NCBI RefSeq assembly: GCF_958405655.1
Contig: NZ_CATYWO010000010.1
Span: forward strand, 1-64,000
DNA: 64,000 nt
Direction of reading: 5' to 3'
Origin: Ralstonia condita
GTDB taxonomy: Bacteria > Pseudomonadota > Gammaproteobacteria > Burkholderiales > Burkholderiaceae
Shown: in pieces, positions 41,209 to 52,010 of the stretch
Layout: every line of letters begins with the position of its first letter
How positions within the stretch are numbered: position 1 is the first letter of the stretch
The notes under the pieces: model-generated
What the model was told of the DNA's origin: nothing
Database searches by the model: none
The model's input: the letters and a program-made list of their open reading frames with translations, nothing else
Program-made: the position numbers and the translations under genes

Positions 41209-41801
41209 CAGCCTCTCCTTCCGCCCGCCGGCATGGGAGGCAAGGTGGTGAGCGCCACCAGGTAGCGCGCAGGACGTTTCGTCGGGTTATGAAAGACGAT
41301 GGGGCGGTCCAGCTGCATGCTCAGGCAGTCGCCAGCGTCGAGCCGCCAGTGCGCGTCGCCCACGGTCATTTCCATCGTGCCTTCGATGATCCACACCTGC
41401 TGGTGGATTTCGGCATCGCGTGCGCCGGTGTCGTAGGCCACGCGCTCGCCGGGCGGAAAGTGCACCTCTACGAGCTGCAAGGGCGAACGCGCGGCCGGTG
41501 ACAGGTTGCGGCGTACATAGCCGGAAGCCGGGTCGGTCCACTCGGGCTGATCGGCTGCGCGTGAGACGGGCGACGGCTCGGCGGGGGAGGCCGCGCTGTC
41601 TTCGAACAATGACGCGAGCGTCACCCCCAGCGCAGAACTGAGCCGGTCGAGCACGGCGGCGGTCGGGCTGCTCTGGCCGCGCTCGATCAGGGAGATCGCG
41701 GAGCGGCTGACCTGACTGCGTTCAGCCAGTGCCTCGAGGGACAGGCCCTGCGCGTCGCGTAGCGCGCGCAGGCGTCGGGCGATGCGTTGGTGGATGTTCA
41801 T
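41208..41801 (-). CDS. XRE-cupin transcriptional regulator
   Basis: This 197-residue regulator has an N-terminal helix-turn-helix (7-62: RRLRALRDAQGLSLEALAE, SQVSRSAISLIERGQSSPT) and a C-terminal cupin (about 100-190) with VEVHFPPGERVAYDTG, QVWIIEGTMEMTVG and DCLSMQLDRPIVFHNP. Such proteins repress neighbouring small-molecule metabolism genes by binding a ligand in the cupin. The likely partner was the acetyltransferase downstream, now reduced to a remnant, with which it overlaps by one base. It shares a 53-bp gap with the DUF1254 gene, which lies upstream on the same strand. Confidence 0.9.
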   Translation of the reverse strand: MNIHQRIARRLRALRDAQGLSLEALAERSQVSRSAISLIERGQSSPTAAVLDRLSSALGVTLASLFEDSAASPAEPSPVSRAADQPEWTDPASGYVRRNLSPAARSPLQLVEVHFPPGERVAYDTGARDAEIHQQVWIIEGTMEMTVGDAHWRLDAGDCLSMQLDRPIVFHNPTKRPARYLVALTTLPPMPAGGRRG

Positions 41802-41854
41802 CCATCCAGTTTAGTGGATTTTCTGTCCAGCAAACTGGAATGTGCCGGGGCAGT

Positions 41855-43315
41855 TCAGTTTCGCCGCTGCACCGCCGGCGGCAGCCAGGACCCATCGAGC
41901 GCGGCCTCCTTGGGCCACGTCAGTTGCATGCGCAACTGGAAGGGCCCGGCGGGCGCCGGCAGCCAGTTGTTGCGCATGCCCTTGGGCGGCGCGCGCTGGA
42001 TCATGATGTCGAGCGATCCGTCACGGTTCAGGCGCGGGTGGTTGGCTTCGCTCAGGGCGTTGCGCAGCGCCGGGCGCGCCGCACCGGGCGCGGGCTGCGG
42101 TTCCGTGCCGACGGCGGCCACAGCCCAGCCGGCATTTTCAGGGGGCAACTGGCTGCGATCGAAATGCAGCACGTAGCGGTGCGCGCTGTCCAGCGTGAAG
42201 CCATTGGCATCGGTCGTGGCGGTGGCGATCAGCAGGTCCTGCGGCAGGTCGGTGCCGCCGCCGTCCCAGGCGACGATGGCACGCTGCGCGTAGTCCAGCC
42301 CGTAGGCGCCGACCATGCGGGGGATGAACCAACCGTTCTGCGTGATGGGTGGTTGCTTGACGGCCAGGCCCAGCGTGCTGCGCGCGGCGTCGACGCCGGC
42401 ATCCATCACCTTCAGGCTGGCCGGGTTGACCGCCTTTGCGTCGAAGGGCGTACCGGGCGTGATGCCCAGATCGCGCAGGGTCCGAAGCATGGTGGAATCC
42501 GCCGCATGCGGCGGGTTGTCCTTGAGTAGCGCGGCGAAGCGCGTGAAGTACGCGTTGGCATCCAGCGCGGTGACGCGGCGGCGCGCGGCGGCCAGGCTGA
42601 CGTCGGCGTCGGCATCGGTGGTTGTGTTCGCTTCCGCGCGGGCCCGTGCCACGTTGTCGCGCGCGGCTGGTTTGCCGAAAGCCTCAAGCGGTGTGATGCG
42701 GTAGCGGTCCTGCACACGGCGTGCAGCGGCGATGTCGCGCTCGCCGGCCACCTGCGTGCGGGCGACGATCCACACCAGGGTGGTCGGCGCGGCCACTTGC
42801 TTGACGCCGGCCGGCAGCGTCCCCTCCCAGCCTGGCGGCGTGATGGCGTAGTGCGCCGCGCGTGCTCCCGTGGTGCGATTGCCCAGCGATTCGAAGATGT
42901 CTGTCCACCCGTCGTGCAGCGCAACCCAGATATGCCGGCGGCCCACCTCGGGCAGGCTCAGCACCACCGGCCCGTTGCGCAAATCGATGAACGCGCTGCT
43001 GGCCAGCACGTCCACGCGAGCGCGCACGCCGGTTGGCAGTGCGGCGTCGTCAAGCGTGCGCTGATGCATGAAGTGCCCGGCGGGCGCCACCGCAGAGGTG
43101 GTCTGCAGCAGGGCATCCGTCATCATCATCGGAAAGGCGTAGACATAAGCCGATCGGACCTGGGCTTCTGCGGGTTGCGGCAGACGCATTTGCGCGGCGG
43201 GCGGCGTGGCGGGGGGAGGCTGGGTGGAGCAGCCCGTCTGGGTGAGGGCTGCCGCGCTCAGCGCCACGACCGCCAGCCTCATGAGCAGGCGCGCGGGCGC
43301 AGGGCAGTGCGTCAT
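41855..43315 (-). CDS. DUF1254/DUF1214 secreted protein
   Basis: This 486-residue protein starts at the ATG after AAAGGAG at 43315. The signal peptide region ends ...AAALTQTGCSTQ, so a lipoprotein with cysteine 29 is likely. DUF1254 (about 55-180) has VRSAYVYAFPMMMTDA and PSFIDLRNGPVVLSLPEV-like text, and DUF1214 (about 380-480) has YVLHFDRSQLPPENAGWAVA and MRNNWLPAPAGPFQLRMQLTWPKEAALDGSWLPP. These domains occur together in envelope proteins of unknown role. It ends 53 bp before the XRE-cupin gene. Confidence 0.87.
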   Translation of the reverse strand: MTHCPAPARLLMRLAVVALSAAALTQTGCSTQPPPATPPAAQMRLPQPAEAQVRSAYVYAFPMMMTDALLQTTSAVAPAGHFMHQRTLDDAALPTGVRARVDVLASSAFIDLRNGPVVLSLPEVGRRHIWVALHDGWTDIFESLGNRTTGARAAHYAITPPGWEGTLPAGVKQVAAPTTLVWIVARTQVAGERDIAAARRVQDRYRITPLEAFGKPAARDNVARARAEANTTTDADADVSLAAARRRVTALDANAYFTRFAALLKDNPPHAADSTMLRTLRDLGITPGTPFDAKAVNPASLKVMDAGVDAARSTLGLAVKQPPITQNGWFIPRMVGAYGLDYAQRAIVAWDGGGTDLPQDLLIATATTDANGFTLDSAHRYVLHFDRSQLPPENAGWAVAAVGTEPQPAPGAARPALRNALSEANHPRLNRDGSLDIMIQRAPPKGMRNNWLPAPAGPFQLRMQLTWPKEAALDGSWLPPAVQRRN

Positions 43316-43516
43316 CGTGTTCTCCTTTGTTGTTGGTGCGCGCAACAGGGAGCAGATCAGACGCCTGTCGAACATCCCCCCAAGGATGCCTGCGCATACG
43401 GTTGCGCGTGGGCTGATCTCGCAGCGCCGCGCATTTCGTCGTAAGTCTCTGGAATGTAGGAGTGCCACCGGCGCAAGTCAATTGATGTAAGCAAGGGGCA
43501 TCATCCAGCGCGCACG

Positions 43517-44500
43517 CTAGAGCCGCAAATGCAACGCGAGGCGCAGTTTGGCGGCATCGTACTCGGCTTTCAGGCGCGCGACGATCTCGGCGGCGGGGGG
43601 TAAGTCGCCGATCTGCCCGACGCCCTGGCCGGCACCCCAGATGTCTTTCCATGCCTTGGCGCGTGAGCTGCCGTCGCCAAAGTTCATCGCGGATTTGTCG
43701 GCCTCGGGCAGCGCCTCCGGGTCCAGGCCGGCCAGTTCGATGCTCTCGCGGATGTAGTTGCCGTGTACGCCGGTGAAGAGGTTGGTGTAGATGATGTCCG
43801 ATGCCGCCGCCCGCAGGATGGCCTGCTTGTAGCTTTCGGCGGCGTGGGCCTCCTGGCTGGCGATGAAGCGCGTGCCGATGTAGGCGAGGTCCGCGCCCAT
43901 GGCCTGTGCGGCGAGGATGGCGTCGCCCGTGGCGATGGCGCCCGAGAGGGCAATCGGCCCGTCGAAGATGCGCCGCACTTCGCCCACGAGCGCAAACGGC
44001 GACAACGTGCCGGCATGCCCGCCTGCCCCTGCCGCTACCAGGATCAGCCCGTCGACGCCGGCTTCGAGGGCCTTCTCGGCATGGCGCAGGTTGATGACGT
44101 CGTGCAGCACGATGCCGCCGTAGCTGTGCACGGCGTCCAGGATTTCCTTCACGGGCGCGCGCAGCGAGGTGATGAAGATCGGCACCTTGTGCTTGACGCA
44201 GGTCGCGACATCCTGCTCCAGCCGCGCGTTCGAGTGATGGACGATCTGATTGACCGCCAGCGGCCCCACCACGTCGTGCGGATGCGCGGCTCGGTGCGCC
44301 GCCAGGTCTTCGTTCATCTGCGTGAGCCACTCGTCCAGCACTTCGGCCGGACGCGCGTTGAGCGACGGAAACGCGCCGACAATCCCGGCCTTGCACTGCG
44401 CCAGCACCAGTTCCGGATAACTGACGATGAACATCGGTGAGCCGATCACCGGCAGCGTCAGATGTTGCAGCACGAGCGGCAGATGCTTGGCGGCGGGCAT
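43517..44500 (-). CDS. Nitronate monooxygenase family flavoenzyme
   Basis: This 327-residue FMN protein is of the 2-nitropropane dioxygenase family. Key segments are LTLPVIGSPMFIVSYPELV (N-term), VNQIVHHSNARLEQDV, VLHDVINLRHAEKALEAGVDGLILVAAGAGGHAG (FMN phosphate and substrate His), and ALSGAIATGDAILAAQAMGADLAYIGTRFIAS. The enzyme oxidises alkyl nitronates. The ATG follows GGAG by 6 bases. It is on the minus strand, 77 bp after the DJ-1/PfpI gene start region. Confidence 0.9.
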   Translation of the reverse strand: MPAAKHLPLVLQHLTLPVIGSPMFIVSYPELVLAQCKAGIVGAFPSLNARPAEVLDEWLTQMNEDLAAHRAAHPHDVVGPLAVNQIVHHSNARLEQDVATCVKHKVPIFITSLRAPVKEILDAVHSYGGIVLHDVINLRHAEKALEAGVDGLILVAAGAGGHAGTLSPFALVGEVRRIFDGPIALSGAIATGDAILAAQAMGADLAYIGTRFIASQEAHAAESYKQAILRAAASDIIYTNLFTGVHGNYIRESIELAGLDPEALPEADKSAMNFGDGSSRAKAWKDIWGAGQGVGQIGDLPPAAEIVARLKAEYDAAKLRLALHLRL

Positions 44501-44577
44501 GGCGTCTCCAGTTGGACTGCGTCGTTCGATTATAGGAACGATCCTGCACCCTGCCGCACGGATCCGCCTGGCCGCGC

Positions 44578-45126
44578 TCAGGCATGCGCTTGCTGCGCCA
44601 GCAGGTCAATGAAGGTGCGGTTGAATGCGGGCAGATCGTCGGGCTTGCGGCTGCTGACCCAGTTGCGGTCAGTCACGACTGCCTGGTCTACCCACATGCC
44701 GCCGGCATTCCGGATGTCGTCCTGCAAGGTCGGCCAACTGGTCAGCGTGCGGCCGCGCACAAGGCCGGCCGATACCATCAGCCAGGGCCCGTGGCAGATC
44801 ACGGCGATCGGTTTTTGCGCACGTTCGAACGCTTTTACAAAGGCCTGCGCGGCGGGCACGATGCGCAACGCATCGGCGTTGAAGACGCCGCCGGGCAGCA
44901 CCAGGCCATCGAAATCTTCGGACCTGGCGGCCTCCAGGGTGAGATCCACCGGGAAGGTGTCGCCCTTGGCTGCATGATGCAGGCCCGTTACGCTGCCAGG
45001 CCTTGGTGCGATGATGCTGACGCTCGCGCCGGCGCCTTCCAGGGCTTGCTTCGGGCTGGCCAGCTCGGCTTGTTCGAACAGGTCGGACACAAGAATGGCG
45101 ATGCGCATGTCGTGTAGCGGGGTCAT
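44578..45126 (-). CDS. DJ-1/PfpI family protein
   Basis: This 182-residue protein has the DJ-1/PfpI fold with MRIAILVSDLFEQAELASPKQALE, GLVLPGGVFNADALRI, the nucleophile elbow AVICHGPWLMVSAGLVRG (Cys about 112, His next) and WVDQAVVTDRNWVSSRKPDD. The pattern CHGP fits intracellular protease/glyoxalase-like or general stress (YhbO-type) members. The ATG at 45126 has AGGAG before it. It faces the dehalogenase gene across a 104-bp divergent promoter region. Confidence 0.9.
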   Translation of the reverse strand: MTPLHDMRIAILVSDLFEQAELASPKQALEGAGASVSIIAPRPGSVTGLHHAAKGDTFPVDLTLEAARSEDFDGLVLPGGVFNADALRIVPAAQAFVKAFERAQKPIAVICHGPWLMVSAGLVRGRTLTSWPTLQDDIRNAGGMWVDQAVVTDRNWVSSRKPDDLPAFNRTFIDLLAQQAHA

Positions 45127-45230
45127 GGTGTGCTCCTGTTGCGTGGGGGTGAGTGGACACGGCCGCAACGGACATGCCTGCTCTGCGCTAGCATGCGGAG
45201 CATCCATCGCATACACCCACGGAGACGCAC

Positions 45231-46157
45231 ATGACGACACCGCTTTCCATCGACACCGCCACGGCCGCGGCCGACGCCACGCTGTTCCCCGGTTTTCGCC
45301 CCTTCCGGCAGGTCGCCAACGGTGTCGAGATTGCCGGTGTGATCGGCGGCAGCGGACCGCCGCTGCTGTTGCTGCACGGGCATCCGCAAAGCCACGTGAT
45401 CTGGCACAAGGTGGCGCGCGATCTGATGCGCGATTACACCGTCGTCGCCACGGACTTGCGCGGCTATGGCGCCTCGTCCAAGCCGCCCGGCAGCGTCAGG
45501 CACGCGGAATACAGCAAGCGTGTCATGGCGCAGGATCAGGTGGACGTGATGCGCGCGCTAGGCTTCGGCCGCTTCCGGCTGTGCGCGCACGATCGCGGCG
45601 CCCGCGTAGCGCACCGCCTGTGTGTCGATCACCCCGCGCACGTGGAGCGCGCCATGCTGCTCGACATCGCCCCCACGCTGGCCATGTACGAGCACACCGA
45701 CATGGCGTTCGCTTCGGCTTACTGGCACTGGTTCTTCCTGATCCAGCCGTCGCCGTTTCCCGAGACGCTCATCAACGCCACGCCCGATTTCTACATCGGC
45801 AAGCTCATGGGGCTGCGCCATGCGGGGCTCGATCCCTTCGCACCCGAGGCCATGGCGACCTACGCTGCCGCCATGCGCGATCCCGCCTGCGTGCACGCCA
45901 TGTGCGAGGACTACCGCGCTGCGGCCACCATCGACCTCGAGCATGATCGCGCCGACCGCGCCGCCGGCAAGCGGGTGCGCGTGCCGCTGCGTGTGCTGTG
46001 GGGCGAGCATGGCGTGGTCCAGCGTTGCTTCCAGCCCCTTGCGCTGTGGCAAGCCGTGGCCGAAGACGTGACGGGCGGCACGGTGCCGTGCGGGCATTAC
46101 GTGCCCGAAGAGGCACCCGAGGCGCTGCTTCAGGAGATGCGGACGTTCTTTGCCTGA
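45231..46157 (+). CDS. Haloacetate (fluoroacetate) dehalogenase-type alpha/beta hydrolase
   Basis: This 308-residue hydrolase matches haloacetate dehalogenases: the oxyanion-hole HGHPQSHVIWHKVA, DLRGYGASSKPPGS, the nucleophile elbow LCAHDRGARVAHRL with D124 or near, YWHWFFLIQPSPFPE typical of fluoroacetate dehalogenase, and the catalytic His in VPCGHYVPEEAPE. It would replace the halogen of haloacetates by hydroxyl. An epoxide hydrolase-like role cannot be excluded. Start ATG follows GGAGACGCAC. Confidence 0.85.
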   Translation: MTTPLSIDTATAAADATLFPGFRPFRQVANGVEIAGVIGGSGPPLLLLHGHPQSHVIWHKVARDLMRDYTVVATDLRGYGASSKPPGSVRHAEYSKRVMAQDQVDVMRALGFGRFRLCAHDRGARVAHRLCVDHPAHVERAMLLDIAPTLAMYEHTDMAFASAYWHWFFLIQPSPFPETLINATPDFYIGKLMGLRHAGLDPFAPEAMATYAAAMRDPACVHAMCEDYRAAATIDLEHDRADRAAGKRVRVPLRVLWGEHGVVQRCFQPLALWQAVAEDVTGGTVPCGHYVPEEAPEALLQEMRTFFA

Positions 46158-46198
46158 GCCTTTGCCGGCAAGCACAGCCGCATGCTCGACGCGGGCAG

Positions 46199-47152
46199 TC
46201 AGTCGCGATTGAGGATGCGGCCGTGTTCGACGGTAGCGGCGCCTGCCTTGACCAGCGCTGCAATCGCGGCATCCAGCAGCCTCTCCATCGATTGGCTCGC
46301 GAAGAAGCGCGCCCGCAAGCGCGGCATCAGTGTGGTCTGCGTGAACCACGTGAACAGCGCATCGCGCGACAGCGCCTGCTGTTCCAGCAGCTTGAACTTC
46401 ACCAGCACTCGCATACCGTGCAGTGCATTGCGCTCCGGATCAGCACGCAGATACGCAAGCCGCCCCAGCGATGCGTCAATCGCAGCATTGACGGCGGTGA
46501 ACGGCCGGCCGTGCCCGGGAATCACCACGCGCGCCCCCAGCTGCGCGATGCGCTCGAGAATGGCCTGCTGTTCGGCAAAACCGCTTTCGCCTTCCAGCTC
46601 GGGAAAGATCACACCAAAGCCGCGCTCCCACAACGCATCGGCGGAGATCAGCACGCGCGTGTCGGGGCTGTAGAGGATGACGGCGTGCGGGTCGTGCCCG
46701 GGTGCGCTGATCACCTGCCAGTCGAAACCGCCCAGACGCAGCGTCATGCCGTCAGCGAGGCCCGCGTCGGCATCGCTGTTGGGCAACGTGAAGCGCGCGC
46801 ACTCCTGGCCTGTGGGGCCGTAGCTGAGGGCGTCGATGTCCCAGCGCCGCACGTCGTCGATCTGCGCGGCGGGCACACGCGTGTGGCTGCCGTAGATGGT
46901 CTGCAGCGCCGCATTGCCGCCGCAGTGATCCGAGTGCAGGTGCGTATTCAGCAGGCGGCGCAGGGGCCGTCCCTGCAGCGCGTGCTTCACCAGCGCCACG
47001 GTTTGCGGGGCGTGCGTGAGATAGCCCGAATCCACCAGCGCGCAACCGCCATGCGCTTCGTCGTCGAAGAACAGGATGTTGTTGGACGACAGCCAGCCGC
47101 GCTCGAACACGCGCATCGAATCAGGCAGGGTGATGATGTCGTGTTCGGCCAT
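46199..47152 (-). CDS. Metallo-beta-lactamase fold hydrolase
   Basis: This 317-residue protein has the MBL zinc-binding signature HLHSDHCGG in RRLLNTHLHSDHCGGN (about 72-87), further ligands in APGHDPHAVILY and in VVIPGHGRPF, and an extra C-terminal helical domain with LLRADPERN-like sequence (about 230-317). Members of this group include hydrolases of lactones and thioesters; the substrate is not readable. It is the last gene of the minus-strand unit that starts with methylcrotonyl-CoA carboxylase alpha, 12 bp after DUF1289. Confidence 0.88.
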   Translation of the reverse strand: MAEHDIITLPDSMRVFERGWLSSNNILFFDDEAHGGCALVDSGYLTHAPQTVALVKHALQGRPLRRLLNTHLHSDHCGGNAALQTIYGSHTRVPAAQIDDVRRWDIDALSYGPTGQECARFTLPNSDADAGLADGMTLRLGGFDWQVISAPGHDPHAVILYSPDTRVLISADALWERGFGVIFPELEGESGFAEQQAILERIAQLGARVVIPGHGRPFTAVNAAIDASLGRLAYLRADPERNALHGMRVLVKFKLLEQQALSRDALFTWFTQTTLMPRLRARFFASQSMERLLDAAIAALVKAGAATVEHGRILNRD

Positions 47153-47164
47153 GGTGATGGGCGC

Positions 47165-47431
47165 TCAGGCGCAGGGCGCGTCGTTGAGCCAGGCGCAGGC
47201 GCGCTCGGGCAAGGTTTTCCACACGGCCAGGCGAGCCGCATCGCTCATGGTCGACCACGCGGCAATTTCTTCGATCGTGCGCATGCAGCCGATACACAGG
47301 CCGCGCGCCTCGTCCATCTCGCAGACGCTGATGCACGGAGACGACACCGGCTGCGTACGCTCCGCCTGCTGGCGGCTGTTGCGCAACTTGCCCAGCGATA
47401 GCTTCAGTTGCGCGCGGGTGCAGGCGTCCAT
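47165..47431 (-). CDS. DUF1289 protein
   Basis: This 88-residue protein carries the DUF1289 cysteine pattern: SPCISVCEMDEARGLCIGCMRTIEEIAAW (about 32-60), four cysteines in C-x3-C-x8-C-x2-C spacing that could bind a metal or iron-sulfur cluster. It lies between YbaK (10 bp) and the MBL gene (12 bp). Function unknown. Confidence 0.88.
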   Translation of the reverse strand: MDACTRAQLKLSLGKLRNSRQQAERTQPVSSPCISVCEMDEARGLCIGCMRTIEEIAAWSTMSDAARLAVWKTLPERACAWLNDAPCA

Positions 47432-47441
47432 GCGTGTGCGA

Positions 47442-47942
47442 TCAGTCGCGCTGGGCGATGTCGGCCACGGGCGCGCCGGTCATCGCTTCCAGTTCGGCAG
47501 GCGTGAGGTTGAACACGGCATGCGGGTGGCCGGCTGCGGCCCACACGCTGTCGTACTGGAACAGGTCTTGGTCGAGCAGCATCACGGGCTTGACCGCATG
47601 GCCGACCGGACATACGCCGCCGATGGCGTAACCGGTTTTCTCGCGTACGAACTTCGCATCGGCCTTGGCCAGTGCGCCCACGTGCGCGGAAACCTTTGCC
47701 TCGTCGACACGATTGGTGCCGCTGGCGATCACCAGCACCGGCACGTCGTCTTCAGCACGACGGAAGATGATCGACTTGGCGATCTCCGCCACCGAGCAGC
47801 CGAGGCCGGCAGCCGCTTCGGCAGACGTTTTTCCGGTGGCCGGCAGCATCACGATGGCTTTTTCGTAGCCGAGCGTGCGGAGGTGGTCGGCCACGCGTTG
47901 AGCGGATTCAGGCAGCGGCGCGTTCGTATCGGTAGCGGTCAT
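47442..47942 (-). CDS. YbaK/EbsC-type aminoacyl-tRNA deacylase
   Basis: This 166-residue protein of the YbaK/ProX family removes mischarged amino acids from tRNA. It shows VMLPATGKTSAEAAAGLGCSVAEIAKSIIFR, VLVIASGTNRVDEAKVSAHVG and TGYAIGGVCPVGHAV, the typical substrate-binding loop GGVxPxG. Its start, at ATG 47942, lies 22 bp after the HMG-CoA lyase stop. Confidence 0.9.
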   Translation of the reverse strand: MTATDTNAPLPESAQRVADHLRTLGYEKAIVMLPATGKTSAEAAAGLGCSVAEIAKSIIFRRAEDDVPVLVIASGTNRVDEAKVSAHVGALAKADAKFVREKTGYAIGGVCPVGHAVKPVMLLDQDLFQYDSVWAAAGHPHAVFNLTPAELEAMTGAPVADIAQRD

Positions 47943-47964
47943 CGTCGTTGTGCTTGGTGGGGTT

Positions 47965-48894
47965 TCAGATGCAGGCCTGGGCGATCTGGTCCTGCAGCTT
48001 GAGCAGCAGCGCGCGGCCTGCACGTGACGCCGTGGGGCGGCCGATGGCTTGCGAGATGAAGTCGCCCGCCAGCACGACCTTGTCCAGGTCGATGCCGGTG
48101 CGGATGCCCAGGCCGTGCAGCAGGTACAGCACGTCTTCGGTGGCAACGTTGCCGGTCGCGCCCTTGGCATACGGGCAGCCGCCCAGCCCTGCCACCGATG
48201 CGTGGAAGATGGCGATACCGACTTCCAGGCTGGCGAGGATGTTGGCCAGTGCCTGGCCGTACGTGTCGTGGAAATGGCCCGAGAGGCGGTCGATCGGGAA
48301 CGTCGCCGCGGCGGCTTCCATCACGGTTTTCACCTGCCCGGCGGTACCCACGCCGATCGTGTCGGCAATGTCGATCTCGTCGCAGCCCAGGTCGGCCATG
48401 CGCTTGATGACATCCACCACCGACGACACCGGCACCTCGCCCTGATACGGGCAGCCCAGCGAACACGAGATCGACCCGCGCACGCGAATGCCCGCATCCT
48501 TGGCCGCCTTGGCCACCGGCACAAAGCGTTCGATCGACTCCGCAATCGAGCAATTGATGTTCTTCTGCGCAAAGGCCTCGCTGGCGGCGCTGAAGATCAC
48601 GATCTCATCCGCGCCCGCTGCTGCCGCGCCTTCGAAGCCCTTCATGTTGGGCGTGAGCACGGAGTACAGCGTGCCCGGCCGGCGCTGGATGCGGGCCATC
48701 ACGTCGGCGCCATCGGCCATTGCCGGCACCCATTTGGGCGACACGAACGACGCGGCTTCCACATTCACGAAGCCCGCCTCGGACAGCCGGTTCACCAGTT
48801 CGACCTTGGTGTCGGTGGAAACCGGCGCCTTTTCGTTCTGAAGACCATCGCGCGGGCCGACCTCGACCATTTTCACAAATTTCGGGAGTGCCAT
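47965..48894 (-). CDS. liuE: Hydroxymethylglutaryl-CoA lyase
   Basis: This 309-residue TIM-barrel enzyme splits HMG-CoA into acetyl-CoA and acetoacetate, the last step of leucine degradation. Signature segments are VGPRDGLQNEKAPV near the N-terminus (R and D metal-binding site), SVLTPNMKGFEGA, ISCSLGCPYQGEV, DTIGVGTAG, HFHDTYGQALANI (metal ligands H-x-H) and GLGGCPYAKGATGNVATED with the catalytic Cys. It starts one base after the D-2-hydroxyacid dehydrogenase stop. Confidence 0.95.
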   Translation of the reverse strand: MALPKFVKMVEVGPRDGLQNEKAPVSTDTKVELVNRLSEAGFVNVEAASFVSPKWVPAMADGADVMARIQRRPGTLYSVLTPNMKGFEGAAAAGADEIVIFSAASEAFAQKNINCSIAESIERFVPVAKAAKDAGIRVRGSISCSLGCPYQGEVPVSSVVDVIKRMADLGCDEIDIADTIGVGTAGQVKTVMEAAAATFPIDRLSGHFHDTYGQALANILASLEVGIAIFHASVAGLGGCPYAKGATGNVATEDVLYLLHGLGIRTGIDLDKVVLAGDFISQAIGRPTASRAGRALLLKLQDQIAQACI

Positions 48895-48895
48895 C

Positions 48896-49837
48896 TCAAT
48901 AACCTCGTTGCAGATCGACGATGCCGGCAATCGGCTCGCCCGCTTCCAGCGCGCGGATCTTGCGCGCGATCTGGGCAATGCTGACCTCGCGCAGCGTCAA
49001 CGCCGAAATGTGCGGCGTGATGTGGATGCGCGGTTCGGTCCAGAAAGGGTGGTCGGCCGGCAGCGGCTCGGTGCGGAACACGTCGAGCGCGGCGCCTGCA
49101 ACATGCCCGCTGCGCACAGCGGCCAGCAGGTCGTCTTCCACCAGATGCTTGCCGCGTGCCACGTTGACGACGAACGCGCCCGACGCGAGTTGAGCCAGCA
49201 GTTTCGCGTCGATCACGTTTTCGGTGTCGGCCGTCAGCGGCAGCACGTTCACCAGCACCCGCGTGCCGGCGAGAAAACCCGGCAGTGCCTCGCTGCCCGC
49301 GCGGCAATCGACGCCATCGACGTGCTTGGCAGAGCGGCTCCAGCCGCGCACCGGAAAGCCGAAGCCTGCCAGCGTCTTGGCGATGTGCGTGCCGAGCACG
49401 CCCATGCCGAGCACGCCGACGACGAATTCGTCGCGGTTGAACGGCTTGAGGAAGCGCCACATCTTCGCTTGCTGCTGGCGCTCGTATTCATCGAGCCGGC
49501 GGAAGAAGCGCAGCACGGCATGCGTGACGTATTCGCCCATCTGCGCGGCCATGCCGGCGTCGTCCAGCCGGACGATCTGCAGGCCTGCGGGAATCGCATT
49601 GGGCGATTGCGCGCGCAGGCCCAGGATCGCATCGACGCCCGCACCGAGGTTGAACACTGCGCGCAGGTCGCGGCGATCGCGCAGCATGTCGGCGGGCGGT
49701 TGCCACACCACGGCGTAGTCAGCATCCTGCGCCGCACCTTGCTCCCACACCGACAGCCGCGCCTCGGGCAGTGCCTGCGCAAAACCATCGAGCCAGGGTT
49801 GGGGCTTGCCGTCGGGCGTGTAGATCTGGATGTGCAT
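48896..49837 (-). CDS. D-2-hydroxyacid dehydrogenase, glyoxylate/hydroxypyruvate reductase A type
   Basis: This 313-residue NAD(P)-dependent enzyme has the GhrA layout. It has VVWQPPADML, FNLGAGVDAI, VGVLGMGVLGTHIAKTLAGFGF (dinucleotide loop, about 142-163), GWSR for phosphate selection, and the catalytic R/E/H set in NVARGKHLVEDDLL, FRTEPLPADHPFWTEPRIHITPHIS. It reduces glyoxylate or hydroxypyruvate. A 109-bp gap separates it from liuD, so it may be co-transcribed with it and with liuE. Confidence 0.9.
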   Translation of the reverse strand: MHIQIYTPDGKPQPWLDGFAQALPEARLSVWEQGAAQDADYAVVWQPPADMLRDRRDLRAVFNLGAGVDAILGLRAQSPNAIPAGLQIVRLDDAGMAAQMGEYVTHAVLRFFRRLDEYERQQQAKMWRFLKPFNRDEFVVGVLGMGVLGTHIAKTLAGFGFPVRGWSRSAKHVDGVDCRAGSEALPGFLAGTRVLVNVLPLTADTENVIDAKLLAQLASGAFVVNVARGKHLVEDDLLAAVRSGHVAGAALDVFRTEPLPADHPFWTEPRIHITPHISALTLREVSIAQIARKIRALEAGEPIAGIVDLQRGY

Positions 49838-49946
49838 GTGGGGCGACTTCAGTGCGGGTAGTTGACGTATACGTCAAGCAGTGTAGCAGGGGCCGCCAAG
49901 GCGTGTGGCGGCCCCGCTTGGGTCTCATCCAGGCGTCATTCGGCCG

Positions 49947-51971
<2,025 letters not shown>

Positions 51972-52010
51972 TTTTGGTGTGTCTCCGGTGTTCTCTGCAT
52001 CTTTTGCACT